Source: Hybos culiciformis (taxonomy: Eukaryota; Arthropoda; Insecta; Diptera; Hybotidae). From it: a stretch of 64,000 nt of DNA. Shown in pieces: positions 22,814 through 36,200 of the stretch. The translations under genes and the position numbers were made by a program. Under the pieces are notes generated by a model. That model worked only from the letters and a program-made list of their open reading frames with translations. It had not been told where the DNA came from and ran no database searches. Positions within the stretch are counted from its first letter, which is position 1; each line of letters opens with the position of its first letter. The stretch covers positions 14,459,922 to 14,523,921 of the forward strand of contig OZ023273.1 in the NCBI GenBank assembly GCA_964007475.1, given 5' to 3'.

Positions 22814-23655
22814 ATGGCAAAAAATCAACGGATCAAATATTTGTTTTTGACAATAATTTACTGGTAAGTTTATATAATGTATTTTTTATTTTCAAATATT
22901 TTTCCATTTTATTTTAATTCTTAGGTTTTTTTGGCTTTGTGAAGCGCAATTCAGAGATGATTGTTTAATAATACACAATGAATATAGGGCCAAACACGGA
23001 GTTCCATTTCTTACGGAACATCAAAAGCTTTGTGAAAATGCAGCTCGTTGGGCACAGGTAATTAGATAATTAAATAAATAAATAAAATAACATATTAATT
23101 ACATACTTTTTTTATTTATAGAATCTCTCAGCTCAGGGACCATTTGATCCTCTTGTGCATCAGCCAAATAATGAATATGGTGAAAACTTATATAAAATTA
23201 CGAGTGGACGTTTAACAGCCAGAAACATGTTAGATTCTTGGTACAATGAAGGCAAAAATTATGATTACAATAACCCAAAATTTGCGACTCAAACAAGTAA
23301 TTTCACTCAGCTTTTATGGAAAAGTACTAAAAACGTTTGCTGTCAACTTGCGATCAGGTAAATTAGATCAAACTTTTTTTTAGTTATTCAAAATTTACCT
23401 TTTTCTGATAAAATTAAAATGACAAAGAACCGGGTTTTATCGCTTCAAATTGAAGTAGTTTTTTGTGAATTTTAACAGTGAAAATAGTTGAAAAAAATCC
23501 TTAATAAAAATTATATGAGAATTCTGATTATCAATTTGTTTTATTTTATTTTGAATAGAGGAAGAACAAGCTGGGGAGTTTGTGAATATTATCCAAAAGG
23601 AAATGTTGAAGGTCAGTTCAAAGAAAACGTTTTGCCAAGTAAAACTAACAAATAA
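22814..23655 (+). CDS. Secreted GAPR-1-like CAP (SCP/TAPS) protein
   Basis: Four exons in phase (22814-22863, 22925-23057, 23122-23357, 23559-23655) encode 171 residues. Residues 1-24 form a hydrophobic signal peptide ending LCEA, so secretion is likely, unlike cytosolic GAPR-1. The rest is one CAP domain: HNEYRAKHGVP (34-44), ENAARWAQNLSA, YGENLYK (80-86), DSWYNEGKNYDYNNP (99-113), NFTQLLWKSTKNV (121-133), and the C-terminal GAPR-1 hallmark YYPKGNVEGQFKENVLP. The cavity residues His74, Glu82 and Glu104 are kept, but the fourth, usually a His before FTQ/FTA, is Asn121. Two adjacent cysteines (134-135) follow. Insect relatives include venom-allergen-like proteins. An AATAAA overlaps the stop codon. 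The molecular role is unknown; sterol or lipid binding is known for some relatives. Confidence 0.93.
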
Positions 23656-23888
23656 ATAAATATATTTTGCTAGAAATTGACATCCTATTTAGATATTAAT
23701 AATGGGATTGATTGTAAAAGAAATATAAAAATAAAATTCTTATTTAAAAATTTATTTCGTTATTTTTATTTTATTTTATTTTATAGAAAATACGATGTGC
23801 AAAAATGAAATAATATTCACAAATGAAAAAACAATTTTTTTATAAAATATTTATTTATAAGGTTAAATTTCATATACATACCTATGTG

Positions 23889-24350
23889 CAGTGGTGATAC
23901 CCAGGCAGTATCAATTGTTAAAATATTCTAAGGTTTCCGATTGATAATACTTGTAGCTTTTAGTTAATTAAGTGAAGTATTAAAATAGAATGCTACAGAA
24001 AACAATTTTTGAGATATAGAAGTTGAAAATATTCCAAATAGCCTTTGAAATCCAAAAAAATGTCATTAATATTAATTTTGACGAAGCTCCAAAACATTTC
24101 AGCACAATGTGATTACAGAAGATAAACAAAATTCTTTTCCATATATAGAAACGGAAAGAAAATGTGGCATGTGATACACGGTTTGAACAAGAAACCCCTA
24201 TTGCACCGTTCCCAAACCAAAATTTAATACGAAAAAGAAAATTATAAAATTTATGATCTGTTTTTTATTACATATAAATACTAATTATAAGCATCTCAAA
24301 TTTCTTTTTTCGAACTCTCCGGTTGTAAAAAAATTCGAATATCACCACTG
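23889..24350. mobile_element. Possible hAT-like MITE with CAGTGGTGATA ends
   Basis: The left end is CAGTGGTGATACCC. The right end, read inward on the minus strand, is CAGTGGTGATATTC. The spacing is 462 bp with no coding sequence. The ends resemble hAT termini, but the 8-bp flanks do not match, so either the element is old or the class is wrong. Confidence 0.45.
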
Positions 24351-25662
24351 AAGATACATATTTATATTCATACAATATAATTATAGATTAGTAGATGAAA
24401 TACATATGATTATAAAAATATTCACTACCTGTTTCATAAATTTGATATTGTACTTCCTTTTTTTGTTATATATAATTTAAAATTCAAATTAAATATTCGT
24501 TTCCTAGGGATGGATATACTATACAATGTCATGATGAAAAATGATAACTTGTAAAAAATAATTAAAAATAATATGCTGACAAATAAAGTGATATGAAAAT
24601 TTTTAGTTTTCCTTAATTTTAAATCCTTTCTTTATTTTTATTTTTATTTACAAAATGCCGTTTATTTTGAAAATAACCTAAGTCCCTTTTTCTCTGTAAG
24701 TTTAACTACCTATGTTGATAAAATAACTAAATGACAAAACAATGACTGTAATCTTAGTTCTTCATTCTCTAATAAAATTATTAAATTTTTAAGAAAAAAG
24801 GATTTAAGTTACATTCCACTGTTGTATTTTTACAAAGCTTTTAGTTATTATAAATTGTTGATATTCAATTTGTATATGTGTTATTTGGGATTTGGGAACT
24901 CAACAATAAATTCATAACATATATGTTATTTGTTAGCTTGGTCATTTCCATTTAATTTTTTTTTGTTAAAAATATTAAAGAAATTAAATGCATATTCGAA
25001 AATAAAGTCACATAGAAAATATTTTACTTCCATTTCCATAAATGTTTTTCTTTGATCTTTTTATTCTTTATAGAATAACATACTTTTATTTTATCTATTT
25101 TTCGAACATTTTTTTTTTTCCATTTCTTCTCTTTATTCTCTAATTTGATGTATAATTAGTTAGGGTTGATTTATAATATAATTAAAAATCTTACATACTT
25201 ATTAAGTATTATATTTATGAAAGTATAATCTGAGTGGAAAAAAAAATCGCAGCTCCAACATAAACCACCCCTGAGACCAAATTGAATTGAATATTAAATT
25301 AATAAAAAATAGAACTTAAGAAGTTTACGGAAATATTACTAGTCAAAATAATGTACTGGGAAAAACGAAGCGAACTTATCAATGACTCTATGAATCTTAA
25401 ATTCAACAAATAAAACTAAAAGTTTCCTTTTTCGCGTAATTGAAGTCATTTTCAAAATAAACTGCTCGCATGTTATATTTACATAAGATTTTATAAAATC
25501 AATATTTTATGCTATAATAAAAAATTAATGCTATAATTAAGGAAGGGTCTACAATAGGAAATTTGTTAAATTCTAAAAACTATGTAAAATAAAAAGTAAT
25601 TTAGTTAAAAAAAATTTCTCCAACTGTCCAGTTTTAATTGTGCGAAAAACTAAAAATATAAT
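24351..25662. other. AT-rich 5' flank of the odorant receptor
   Basis: No coding sequence is recognised. CCAGTTTT at about 25628 lies shortly upstream of the receptor start and could be an initiator, which is weak evidence. Confidence 0.35.
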
Positions 25663-28600
25663 ATGTATTATCAACCGAAATTAACTGATGGTCAAACTAT
25701 TAAAATACCTTGGCAATTATATTTATACAAAATAACAGGATCGTGGCCATTAGCCAAAAATCCAAAGTTCCACTATTATTTTCTACACTATTTGTATATT
25801 TCATTTTTATTTATTATATATTCACTGCACATCGAAGCTGAGCTATATTATTCGGCTGTTTATATAAAAAGTATTTTAGATTCAACAGAAAGTTTAGCTT
25901 CAAATTTGATTGGAATTCAAATTTATTTTCGAATGTGCTGGAAAACGATGTATAGTATTAAAAAGCGAGATTTTCTGGAAGAATTTTATAAAAACATTTA
26001 TATTAGAGAGTAATTTAATTTTAATATTCTAATTTTCTTTCTTCTTTTTAAATACACAATTTAATTTTTCATTCTAATTTTCTTATAGGTGTAAGTGCGG
26101 TATACATTTCGATGTTATAAAATAATTTAATTTTAAATTCAAAATAATTTTATTATTTTTTATTATCGTTACATATTTACATATTTAATTACATATTTAA
26201 TTTTAATTACAAAATTCGACGATCTCTTATTAAAAATCATATTTTCTCTCTACTATTTTACTCATCCCTTTAATCCAAAGGAAAGAAGGAGTTAAAATTT
26301 AATTTAAAAAGTCTACACTTTTCACAAACTAAAGTCGTGTTTCGAATTTAAGAGGACTTCCCAAATATTTTTTGTCCCAACTTTTGATTGAAAAGCCGTT
26401 TTAGATTATTTTAAAGATTAATTTAGAAAAAAAAAATTCATTCATTACCTCCAGATTGTTTCATACTTTAAAATGGTACAAAACTTTTTAGAATCGGTTA
26501 AGGCTAAGTGCACGAAATCTCTTAAAAACTGTTTTATGACATAAAAAACAGTTTTGATTTTGTTGTAGACGCCATATTAGATGTTTCATAAAATTGAATA
26601 AACTATGTTGTACTGTCTTCAGAACTCATTTTTATGAGTACAAAATTTCAGCAAAATCGGATATCGGGAATTGCCGAAGAATCAATCACCAAATTTTTTT
26701 CTAACAGACAAGAATCTGAGTTAAATAATAGTTTGTGAACTTTTTTTTTAAGGAACGAGGCTATTAATCCAAGTATAAGACGGGCAATGATACCAATTGT
26801 ATTATCAACGTATTCTTATTTTCTTGTAATTCTAATATTTGTGGGAGCTCCATTCTTGTATTTGTATTTTGATCTAACCGATGGTGATTCACGACCTTTG
26901 CCATTCAAATCTATATATATTTACAGGTAAGTATAATATATGTACAATTATTCATATATGATAATGTAAAACTATTTATTTTATGTACAAAATTAATGGT
27001 AAATTAATTAAAAATTTTATTTTCATGTACCAATTTTAACAATTATTGCCGAAAAAAAAAAACAGTTTGGAAAATAAAATTTTATACTCCATAACATTAG
27101 GTTATAACGCTTGGGTGGCGGTAACAGTTACCTTCATGATAATGGCAGGTATTCTAAATTAAGAATTTGTGTGCAATTTTTTTTTAAATTATTTTTAAAT
27201 ATATGTATATGTAATGGACAGAACTAGAGTAGATTGTTGTTGAAATTAAAATATTTTTCGTTCAATTTGATAAAAGTTTGATGAATTTATTATAAATAAT
27301 ATTATATGAATGCAGGCACGTATTGTTTGGTTTTATTTGATGGCGATTTTTTTTTTAATCCTAGCTTACTTAACGAACATAGAAAATATAAATATCATGT
27401 AGATATGATCATGGGCGCCGGCAGTATGGTGCAAGGTGGTGCAACTGCACCACCTTTGTTTGATAAAAAAGTTATTAAAACTTTGATAAAATTGTTAATT
27501 TTAACAAAAGGATTCAAAATTAAAACAATATTATTTTTTTTTATTCAGAATTTTTATTAAATAATAATTGTAACCTACGTGGCTTCTCTGCGAACTTTAA
27601 ATAACTTCGGTTAAAAAATCTTCTTTTTTTATGGAGACTCATCATACATAAGCCCGACATAAGCCCGACAAAAGTTCATTGCCTTGCATCAGCATACTGA
27701 GATGAATTTTGTCGTGAATTCAAAATATTGTTTTGCAACTGATTTTTCCTAAAATCAAAATTTAATTTAAATTAAGGTTGTTGGAAATTGTAACTAAGTG
27801 ATGAACCCGCAATATGTCAAAGATTTCGTAAAATCAAAATAATATAATTTTCACATGCACCACCTTATAAAAAATCCTGGCGGCGCCCATGGATATGATT
27901 CTCATATTATTTTTTTGATTTCAGAACAGTTTTCTTATTAATAAAACCAATATACGAATACGGGAGTTTTTGAATGAAATTTAATTTAATAGGTATTTTT
28001 GATCAAAAAGTTAGTTTTTTACTTAAAAATATTATAGAGACATTAAAAAATAACATTAATAAAAATTTTTTAATGTTTATATTTTTCAATTTCTCAATAT
28101 AAGCATTATAGTGTATTATTAATTTTATATGTAAAATTCGTCGTTTTAAGCGAATTAAGTTTTTCAGCGAATTAAATTTTTTATAAGACGAAATTCTAGT
28201 TTTATGAAAATATAATGTAATATGTAGATCACAAATATTTGATTTGTATGCTCCTCATAATTAAAAAAAAACAAAAAAATCTGTATTGAATAACTCGAAA
28301 ATGGGTTCTTAAGCCCAAAGTATATTTTAAAAAAAATTCAGTAAATAGATTTTATGTCAAAAATACAAATTCACAAATACGCCTGTTGGCAGAATCAGCG
28401 ACGAATTATTGTATTGTATATATTTAAAATTAAAAATATGCAACAAATAAATTTTTATTAAATTACAGATAATTATCTAATGGCATTAAGTATAGCTCAT
28501 TTAACTGGACGATATAAAATTTTAAATCAGAAAATTATTTTATTATTTGAAAATCTTCATAATGATTGGGAAAGAATAATGAATAAAATGGAATTTTATA

Positions 28601-30163
28601 AAATGTATTCAAAAAGAATTGAACAAATTGCATTACAACAAGTTGTTTTAAAAGAGTTAAATATATTATATATTATATTTAATGTATAATACCGCAGTTT
28701 AATTACATAATTATGTTAGTTTGTTTATTATTGTTATTATATTTCAAATAGTTGTACACAAATTTGTGGAATTTATTAATACATTAATTTGAAACGATTA
28801 ATGTTTCAGCACGCAGGTTTATTGATTAATGTTCTGAAGACAACTTCAAAATGATTTTGAAACATAATAATGTAATAATAATTCTAATAATAATGTAATT
28901 GTAATAATAATGTAATGAAGTGTAAAAATTAAAAAAAAAAAGTTGTTTACCTAATCAATATATGTCCCAATGTTTGTTTGTATAGATTTGTAATATGTTT
29001 ATTATATGCACTAGATCTAGAATATTGTAATTTTCGGATAAGATGTAATTATGTGCAGGCCTTAAAAATCAACCGAAAGTAGCAATCAGAAACTGATTAA
29101 TGAATTTCAGTTCCTATTTTGTATAATTTTATGAAAATTATTCGAAATTATTTTAGAAGAAATTGTTACATTATTTTTATGTTATAGATTTTCCAAAAAA
29201 ATTGTTGATGTTTTTTCATTTGTACATTTTTTAATGGTAGTATTTGGAACGGCAGAGTTATGCATTGTTGCATTTCAACTATCGGTTGTAAGTACCATGT
29301 ACAATAATTAATGAAGACTAATTAAAAATAAGAAATATTTTATACAATTGTTCGGAAAATTCAATTATTTCAATTTAGAATAATACTTTTCATATAGCAT
29401 CCAATTGAATCTAATCTGGAGAATGTCAAATATTTGCTTCTGATGTTTGGTATATCAGCAGAAATTATAATATTAGGCAACTTTGGATCCAATTTAATTG
29501 AAGTGGTAATTTTATTTTTATATTATCGATTATTTTTGTTATTTTCGTTATTTGTTTTTTAAGACCCAAAATACACCGCTTAGTTATTACAGCTGTAACT
29601 GGGAAGACCTAATTTACATTGAAGGAAAAAACTCAGATAGAAGTTCAAAATTACTGAAAAAAATTCTAATTTTGATACATTTAAGCCAAGCTGAAGTCAA
29701 AATAACTGGATTGGGATATTTTCCAATGTCACTGCCCTTGTCGTATGAAGTGAGTGTTATCAAATTAAACATTGTAAAAATAATATTTTAAATATTTTTT
29801 TTTTGTGTAAAAATAATTATTTAAGCAAGTTTAAAAATGTTAAATGTGAATTCTCAAAAGTGAGATATTTTTTTTTTAAATATTGGTTGGAAATGAGGTC
29901 ATAACCAATTAAGAAGTTAAAACTGTTTAATTTTTGAAAAAGGTACAATAATCATATTGTCAAGTTAAATACCTGTAATGCAGAATATTACCGACATCAA
30001 TATACAAAAGAAAACAAAACTATTGCATATCTAACAAATCCTGCTTGTAGTACATACATATATTTTTTATTTACTTAACATCATTACGTTATTTACTTTT
30101 TTTTAGGTGATTCGAGCTGGAATATCGTATTTTATGTTCCTCAAAACTGTGGATCAGTCATAA
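25663..30163 (+). CDS. Insect odorant receptor (7tm_6 family)
   Basis: Odorant receptors are ligand-binding subunits of ion channels formed with Orco in the dendrites of olfactory neurons. Eight exons join in phase: 25663-26009, 26753-26926, 27066-27148, 28469-28655, 29188-29287, 29398-29505, 29564-29749 and 30107-30163. The total is 1242 nt, or 413 residues, the usual length. Hydrophobic segments include about 38-55, 130-155, 187-210, 270-297 and 308-328. The family hallmark in the last two exons is intact: YSCNWEDLIY (348-357), the KLLKKILILIHLSQ helix and VIRAGISYFMFLKTV (396-410). The donor of exon 4 (AAAGA-GTTAAA) is weak but is the only phase-compatible choice that keeps the helix. A hAT MITE sits in intron 3. 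An AATAAA lies at 30277. The ligand and orthology are unknown. Confidence 0.95.
27402..27899. mobile_element. hAT MITE in odorant receptor intron 3, 8-bp duplication
   Basis: The element spans 27410-27891 (482 bp). Terminal repeats begin CATGGGCGCCG and, on the other strand, CATGGGCGCCGCCAGGAT. Both have a subterminal AGGTGGTGCA motif. Exact 8-bp duplications GATATGAT flank it (27402-27409 and 27892-27899). The interior holds a short direct repeat (CATAAGCCCGA twice near 27648-27668) and no transposase. Its insertion creates a spurious open frame across 27306-27560. Confidence 0.95.
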
Positions 30164-30276
30164 ATCTAATAAGTAGTATAAAAATTGTAAAAATATTAAA
30201 TTTGAACAATATGTAAAATATTATTTAATTAATTGTTGGAATTTTAAAAGTTAAAAAAAAAAGTTGAATTAAAAAA

Positions 30277-30282
30277 AATAAA
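30277..30282 (+). terminator. Poly(A) signal of the odorant receptor
   Basis: AATAAA lies 114 bp downstream of the receptor stop codon, within an A-rich stretch containing a second overlapping AATAAA. Confidence 0.45.
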
Positions 30283-33200
30283 TAAAAAATGGTATTTGAA
30301 TTTTTAGCCCGTTTTCCATCAAAACTGAAAAAGATGTCTGTATGTTTTCATTAAATGTCTGTCCTTCCTCCAGTAAAAAGCTTATTTATGATTACTGAAC
30401 TGCCAAATCCATTTCAAATTGAAGACTAAAAATTGGGCAATTTAACTTGATTAAAGGATGTGATTCAAAGATTTCGATTTTGGGAATTAAAGCTCTTAAC
30501 CATCCCAGTATCTAAATATTGTTTTTTGTTTTTATTCTTTAAATTTTTTTCAAAGTATTCTAATGAAAATTGGTATTTTGGGTATTAGTATTATTATTTT
30601 GGGTAGACTGAAGAAAATTGTTATATTGATATATAGTACATACATGACTTTAAGATAAATATATTTTCTTTTTATAACTAAGTATTTCTGTGTTTTGGAC
30701 AAAAAAAAAATTAATATGTATATTTGAAAATATAATGATTTTCTTCTTTTCTCTCAATTGCAGTATGTACATATCGTACAAATTTTATTATATTTTTGTA
30801 CACCTAGACTAGACACTACTTTATTTATAAAATAGCAAAACAAACTATATACTAAATTTGACTTTATAATTAAATTTTATTCAATAAATTATTGAAAACA
30901 ACAAAATATTTACTGTTTTATTAAAATAAAATAAAGTAGAACAGGAGTTATATATTATATGCCTGAATAAATTTTACATAAATTATATTTTATATAAAGA
31001 TAATCTTTTATTTTTATTTTAAGTTTAAAAGAAATTTCATAAAATTATTATTCATATCCTTATTTACCTAAACATAATATATTGTAGTGTAGATAGATTC
31101 TAGTTAGTATTCATTCATCTAAAATAGCTAAAAGGATCTCTTTTATCAATAGAGGACAATTATTTGTAGGTCACTAATGTTTTTATTTAATTTATTTGAA
31201 AATAAAAGTTGGAATACTTATTTAACATTTAATTTAATATATTAAAAAGATATGTTTTTTAAGGAAAAAAAAATAAATTTTAGAGTTTAATATAATAAAT
31301 AGGTATAGAAAATTCTTGTACCTAATTCTAATTCTAAATACCTAGAAAAAAAATATATAAATGTTAATATTTGAACAATTTTGACAATAGATATAAACTA
31401 AATGTAAATTTTTATTGAAAAATTTCAGGATAATCAAAATAAAGAAACAAAATGTTAAGAAAATTGTAATTCTGTATTTTGAGGAAGTTGTTTGTAACCT
31501 CATTCAAGTCTTTGGACTAATTTGGGTAAATAATTTCTGTTAAAAAGCCTTCGGCTTGTGAAATTATCTATCTTTAAAATAAAAATATTTTCTTTTTTTC
31601 CGAGAATTTTGTTCTTAATTTTATTTTAAATTAAAATTTTACGTTTATATTTATCTTACAAAATCAATAATGTTTGTAAATTTTTTTTTTAAATTATAAA
31701 AACTTATAAATGGTAATTTAATGAATACACAAACAATTTAATTTAATTACATTTTTTTTGTCATTGCTCATTTCCATTTGCAAGAAAAATATCCCCATCC
31801 CGACATAAAGCTATGATTTATGTAAAAGATGTTTTATGAAAATAAAGAAATTTCACAGTGTTCAAAGGCATAAGTCAATTCACCGACTTCAATGCATAAA
31901 AAAACTTTTTACATTATTAACGATTTAAGCTTACCATATGTAAGTACAGTATATTATGTACTTATGTATGTTAATTATAATATTTGGAAACTTAAAAATT
32001 ATATGCCATTTCATTATTCTTCTCAAATGCGATTTTAGTTTCTATAGTTGGTATTTTTAACTTATTAAAGATTTATGCATACAGAATAACGTCGAAAACT
32101 TCTATTTATTTCATTAAGGTTTGCGTGGAACTGTTTTATAAAAATCTAATATTATAATGAGATTTTTTTTGAACACTATATAATACTCTATTGAAAATAG
32201 TTTTCAAAATAATTTACATTTCCGCGACATATTAATTTCGAGTTTTTGTAAATACGTCTTGTGATACAGAAAAAATTTCTTTTTTTAATATATACATTTT
32301 ATACAAAATCGAATTCAGAATTTTATTAATGAAATGAAATCATTAGTACGGACTTTGTATCGCAATGCCAGATAATAATTTAGAAAAGAAATTTTTTTGT
32401 ATGTAGGTACAACATTTTATTTCATTCTGCATATATATATTATCGTTTCAACAACATCATAATAATTGGCAAGAGAATTTATGCACAAATTACATATAGA
32501 CTCATAATGGGCCCAAAATTAGTATTTTGAAAAGGATTTGAAAATTATTTTCATATATATATAAACATTGTATTTTAAGTACAATATGGGGAAAAAAATT
32601 TCTTAGTTAGTTAAATTTTCCTCAATAGACTATAAAATATCCATATATGTAAATAGCACATGATCTAATGCTAATATTTCGCTTATCAAAATTCTCTTTC
32701 ATTTCTAATTCCAAAAGGATTTTGAAAATACTTTTTAGATGTATACAAATTATGAAAATTAACATGATATGCTAATGGATATTGGATATTCACAATAGCA
32801 AAATGTACAAAATAACGTAATACCTACCTATGTATGTTATACATATTTTATGCATGTTATTTCCACTAATGTTTCTAATATTAAAAATTTTTTTAATACC
32901 AAAGACTAAATATTTTTTTCCTCTACATGTACTTATAGTGTAAAATTTTAATTTTTCAATTAACTGTTTGTATTATATTTTGGACACATTATTGGTGTAA
33001 CTTTTTGTTTATTAATTTCTATAATTTAAGCTATTACAGATATTTTGTTAAATTTCAAAATAGGACAAAAAGAAGCTGATTAAAAATATTTTTTAATATT
33101 GAAATTCTAACTAAATCTCTTGGGTATAGTTACCGTAGATTTGTATAGCAATTAAATTGTAATTTTGTTTAGGTCTATAACCAATATAACTACAATGAAT

Positions 33201-36200
33201 AAGATAATCCAAATGCAGATTGTAAGCAAAATGTGTTAATAAAAATAATTTTATTTTCAGCTTTCCATCTTAATAAAATGTAGTATGAAGTATCGTTTTC
33301 AATATTTCGATTTACTTTTAAGATACATTGTTCGCAATCGGGTGCTTAACATATTTTTTAGGTTGCTTAAATATTATATATACCAAATCTTTTTTGTCAT
33401 ATACCATGCATATACAATTCTAACCAATTCCATGGAAATCAAAAGCCTATTCTGAATCTTTGGAAATAATCGAGGTTAAACCATTTTTTTGAGTTCCCCT
33501 AATCGTCATCTATCTATCTATCTTAATCATAGTAAGCTCTCTTGATTGGTTGAGAGGCTTATATATTATCATCCTTTAGTCATTACGGCATCATTCAAAG
33601 AATTAAAATCGTTTAACTAGTTCATTAGTTATAAATATTTTAGTTGTGATTGGAAGGATGGGCGGGCATTTAATGAAAACATATAGTTTGTTTTTTCATT
33701 TACGATGAGAAACGAGCTAAAATAGAAATTTTGCATTGAAGTCGTGGAATGAAGAACCATTGCAATCTATGCGCAGATATAAACAATGTATAATTGTTGA
33801 AACATTTGTTCTAGCGAAGTGCATAAAATTTAAATTATACCATTTTATCGAAACTTGTAAAATAGAAGATAAATTTTGTTTAACGCTTCTTAATTTAACA
33901 CTCTTGTGAATGAATTTACTTCAGACAACGAACGCAATTATAACCTACTGTACAGTATAGACACGTTAATGTTAACGTGTTACATGTATTGTTTTTAAAG
34001 CAGATGTTATGTTTTCACTGCGATGGAATCATCTTGATTAGAGAAAAAGAAATTGTAACAAAAAAAAATATTTTTCCAAATCTTTTTAATTAAATTTTTT
34101 CTTCAAAAATAAAAAAAAAATTAATTTTTTCTAAGCAAATAAAATTGACAAAATAAAAAATATAAATAAAATAACAAAAAAAAAAAGAAAATCTCGTTTG
34201 TTATAAAAATAAAAAGTATATAAAGTATTATTTCTTGTTTTTCTGTATATTTTTTTTTTTTTTCAAATAAAGTGTCTTTCCGTAAATGAAATGTTTTTCT
34301 TTTTAAGATTAAAAGAATTTGATGTTATACGAAAATTTAGTAAATTTAATTAAAATGAATTTAAGAATAAATTAACCCTTTGTTCACAAGTCGTAGTATA
34401 TTTATAATCCTTTTTTTTTTCAGTATAATAACTTCAATTATATTTTCGTACATATGTACGTTAATATTAATAAATTTTCGTATGTAACTATAGTAACTCT
34501 GCTGTGTGTTTTCCCTATTATTCAAATCTAATTTTGTATTATATGTTGTAATAATATTATTCATGACATACGGTGCAATAATTCTTTTACTGACTACTTT
34601 TTTTTTAAATAAAATAAATTAAAAAGGTTAAAATTTTTACTTAATAATAATCTTGTATTTTTAAATTAATCTCAATATTATTCTTTTGTGATTTCGACAT
34701 GCCCGGGCGCAGCTAATATGAGGCTTATATTATATGTTAGCCATAAATTATTATATAAAATTTTATTATTTTCATTTTTAATATTAATTAAACTATATGA
34801 ATGAATTTGATATCATTATATAGCATTGCTTTAATTTAAATACATTTTTCATCTACATACAATACAAAAAGTTGGTCTTTTTTATAATAAAAAGGAAATG
34901 ATTTTTTTTATTCCTTGCAAATTGAAAAAAAAAAAAAAAAATTCAATTATAATTAATGGAAAATAATTTTTTATTCAAAATTAATTTTTTTTTTCTTAGA
35001 TTCTTGGCAGGAGTTCAAAAAAAGAATAAATAAATATATAAACAACAAAAAAAATGACTATAGAGAAAAATTTTCTTATAATTATTAAAAATGTGAGATT
35101 TTTCTATAGGCAACCTCAGCATTCAGTAATAATGCATAAAGTACTATCCTTAAAAACTTTTTTTGAACTTTCTAATGGGATAACTAAATTATTTGTTTCT
35201 CTGTACTAAAATTTTATTACTCATGATAAAAAAATATATATATATCTAGATACCAATTAGAAAAGGTGTAAGAATTTTTTATTATTATTATTTTTTTTTT
35301 AACCCTCTAAGCAATATTAAACTGTTTGAAATTGGAAAACTTTTTTTTAATAGCAATGTTGTAAGTGAAATAGTAAAAAAACTGAGATAAGTTCATAGTT
35401 AAGACACACAATAATATTTTAACAGAATTTAACAGAATTTAACAGAATTTATTTTAAAATTAAATTATAAATTAAAACTGATGTGATGAATATTCAACAA
35501 TAATGCCTGGGATTCGGGAAATTCAAACACTGTGAAAGTACATTTATGTTTTATATAATACGTAACAGGCTGGCCGGCAGATAATTTGTAGAAATTCTAA
35601 AATATATATTTTTCTGGTGAATATGAATGTGTATTTAAATATAGTTATTATTAATGTGTTGGGAAAATGAACATTTCGATATATGTATATCCGCCGGGAT
35701 TAACTATGGTATTATCTTGACATTAGAAGGTGGGAAGTCGTTCATTGTAATGGACCCATAATTAAAATATAATACAAATATTTAATATAAAAATTTTTAA
35801 AGTTTCAGTCAAGAACTTTACCATAAAATCAAAAAAAAAAATAAAACTCGTAGAATAATTATCAGGAAAAAGTTTCTAGAAACAAAAAAATAATTGTAAG
35901 AATTGCTATTTTTATCATTATTATTTAAAAAAAAAAAAAATTTACGATATAGCTTTAATTTAAGAGAGAATTAGGAAGATGGTTTTAAAAGTAAAGGATT
36001 AATATAAGTTTTATTTTGCTTTGAATATTTTCAATCGTAGATAAAATTTTCAGGTAAATTAACTAATTTTTATTTTAATTCTAAATCTGATATTAATATC
36101 CTTAATTCTTATATATAGAGGATATGAAAAAAAAAATAACTGGGCATTATTTTTTCACTTTCAGATTGTCCTTTTGAGACCTAAATTAAATTAGTTTTGA

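Noticed and set aside
27306..27560. ATG-started plus-strand frame inside the odorant receptor, as an extra exon
   Set aside because: Exon 3 joins exon 4 (28469) in phase and continues the receptor. This frame instead runs into the hAT MITE and ends in transposon sequence.
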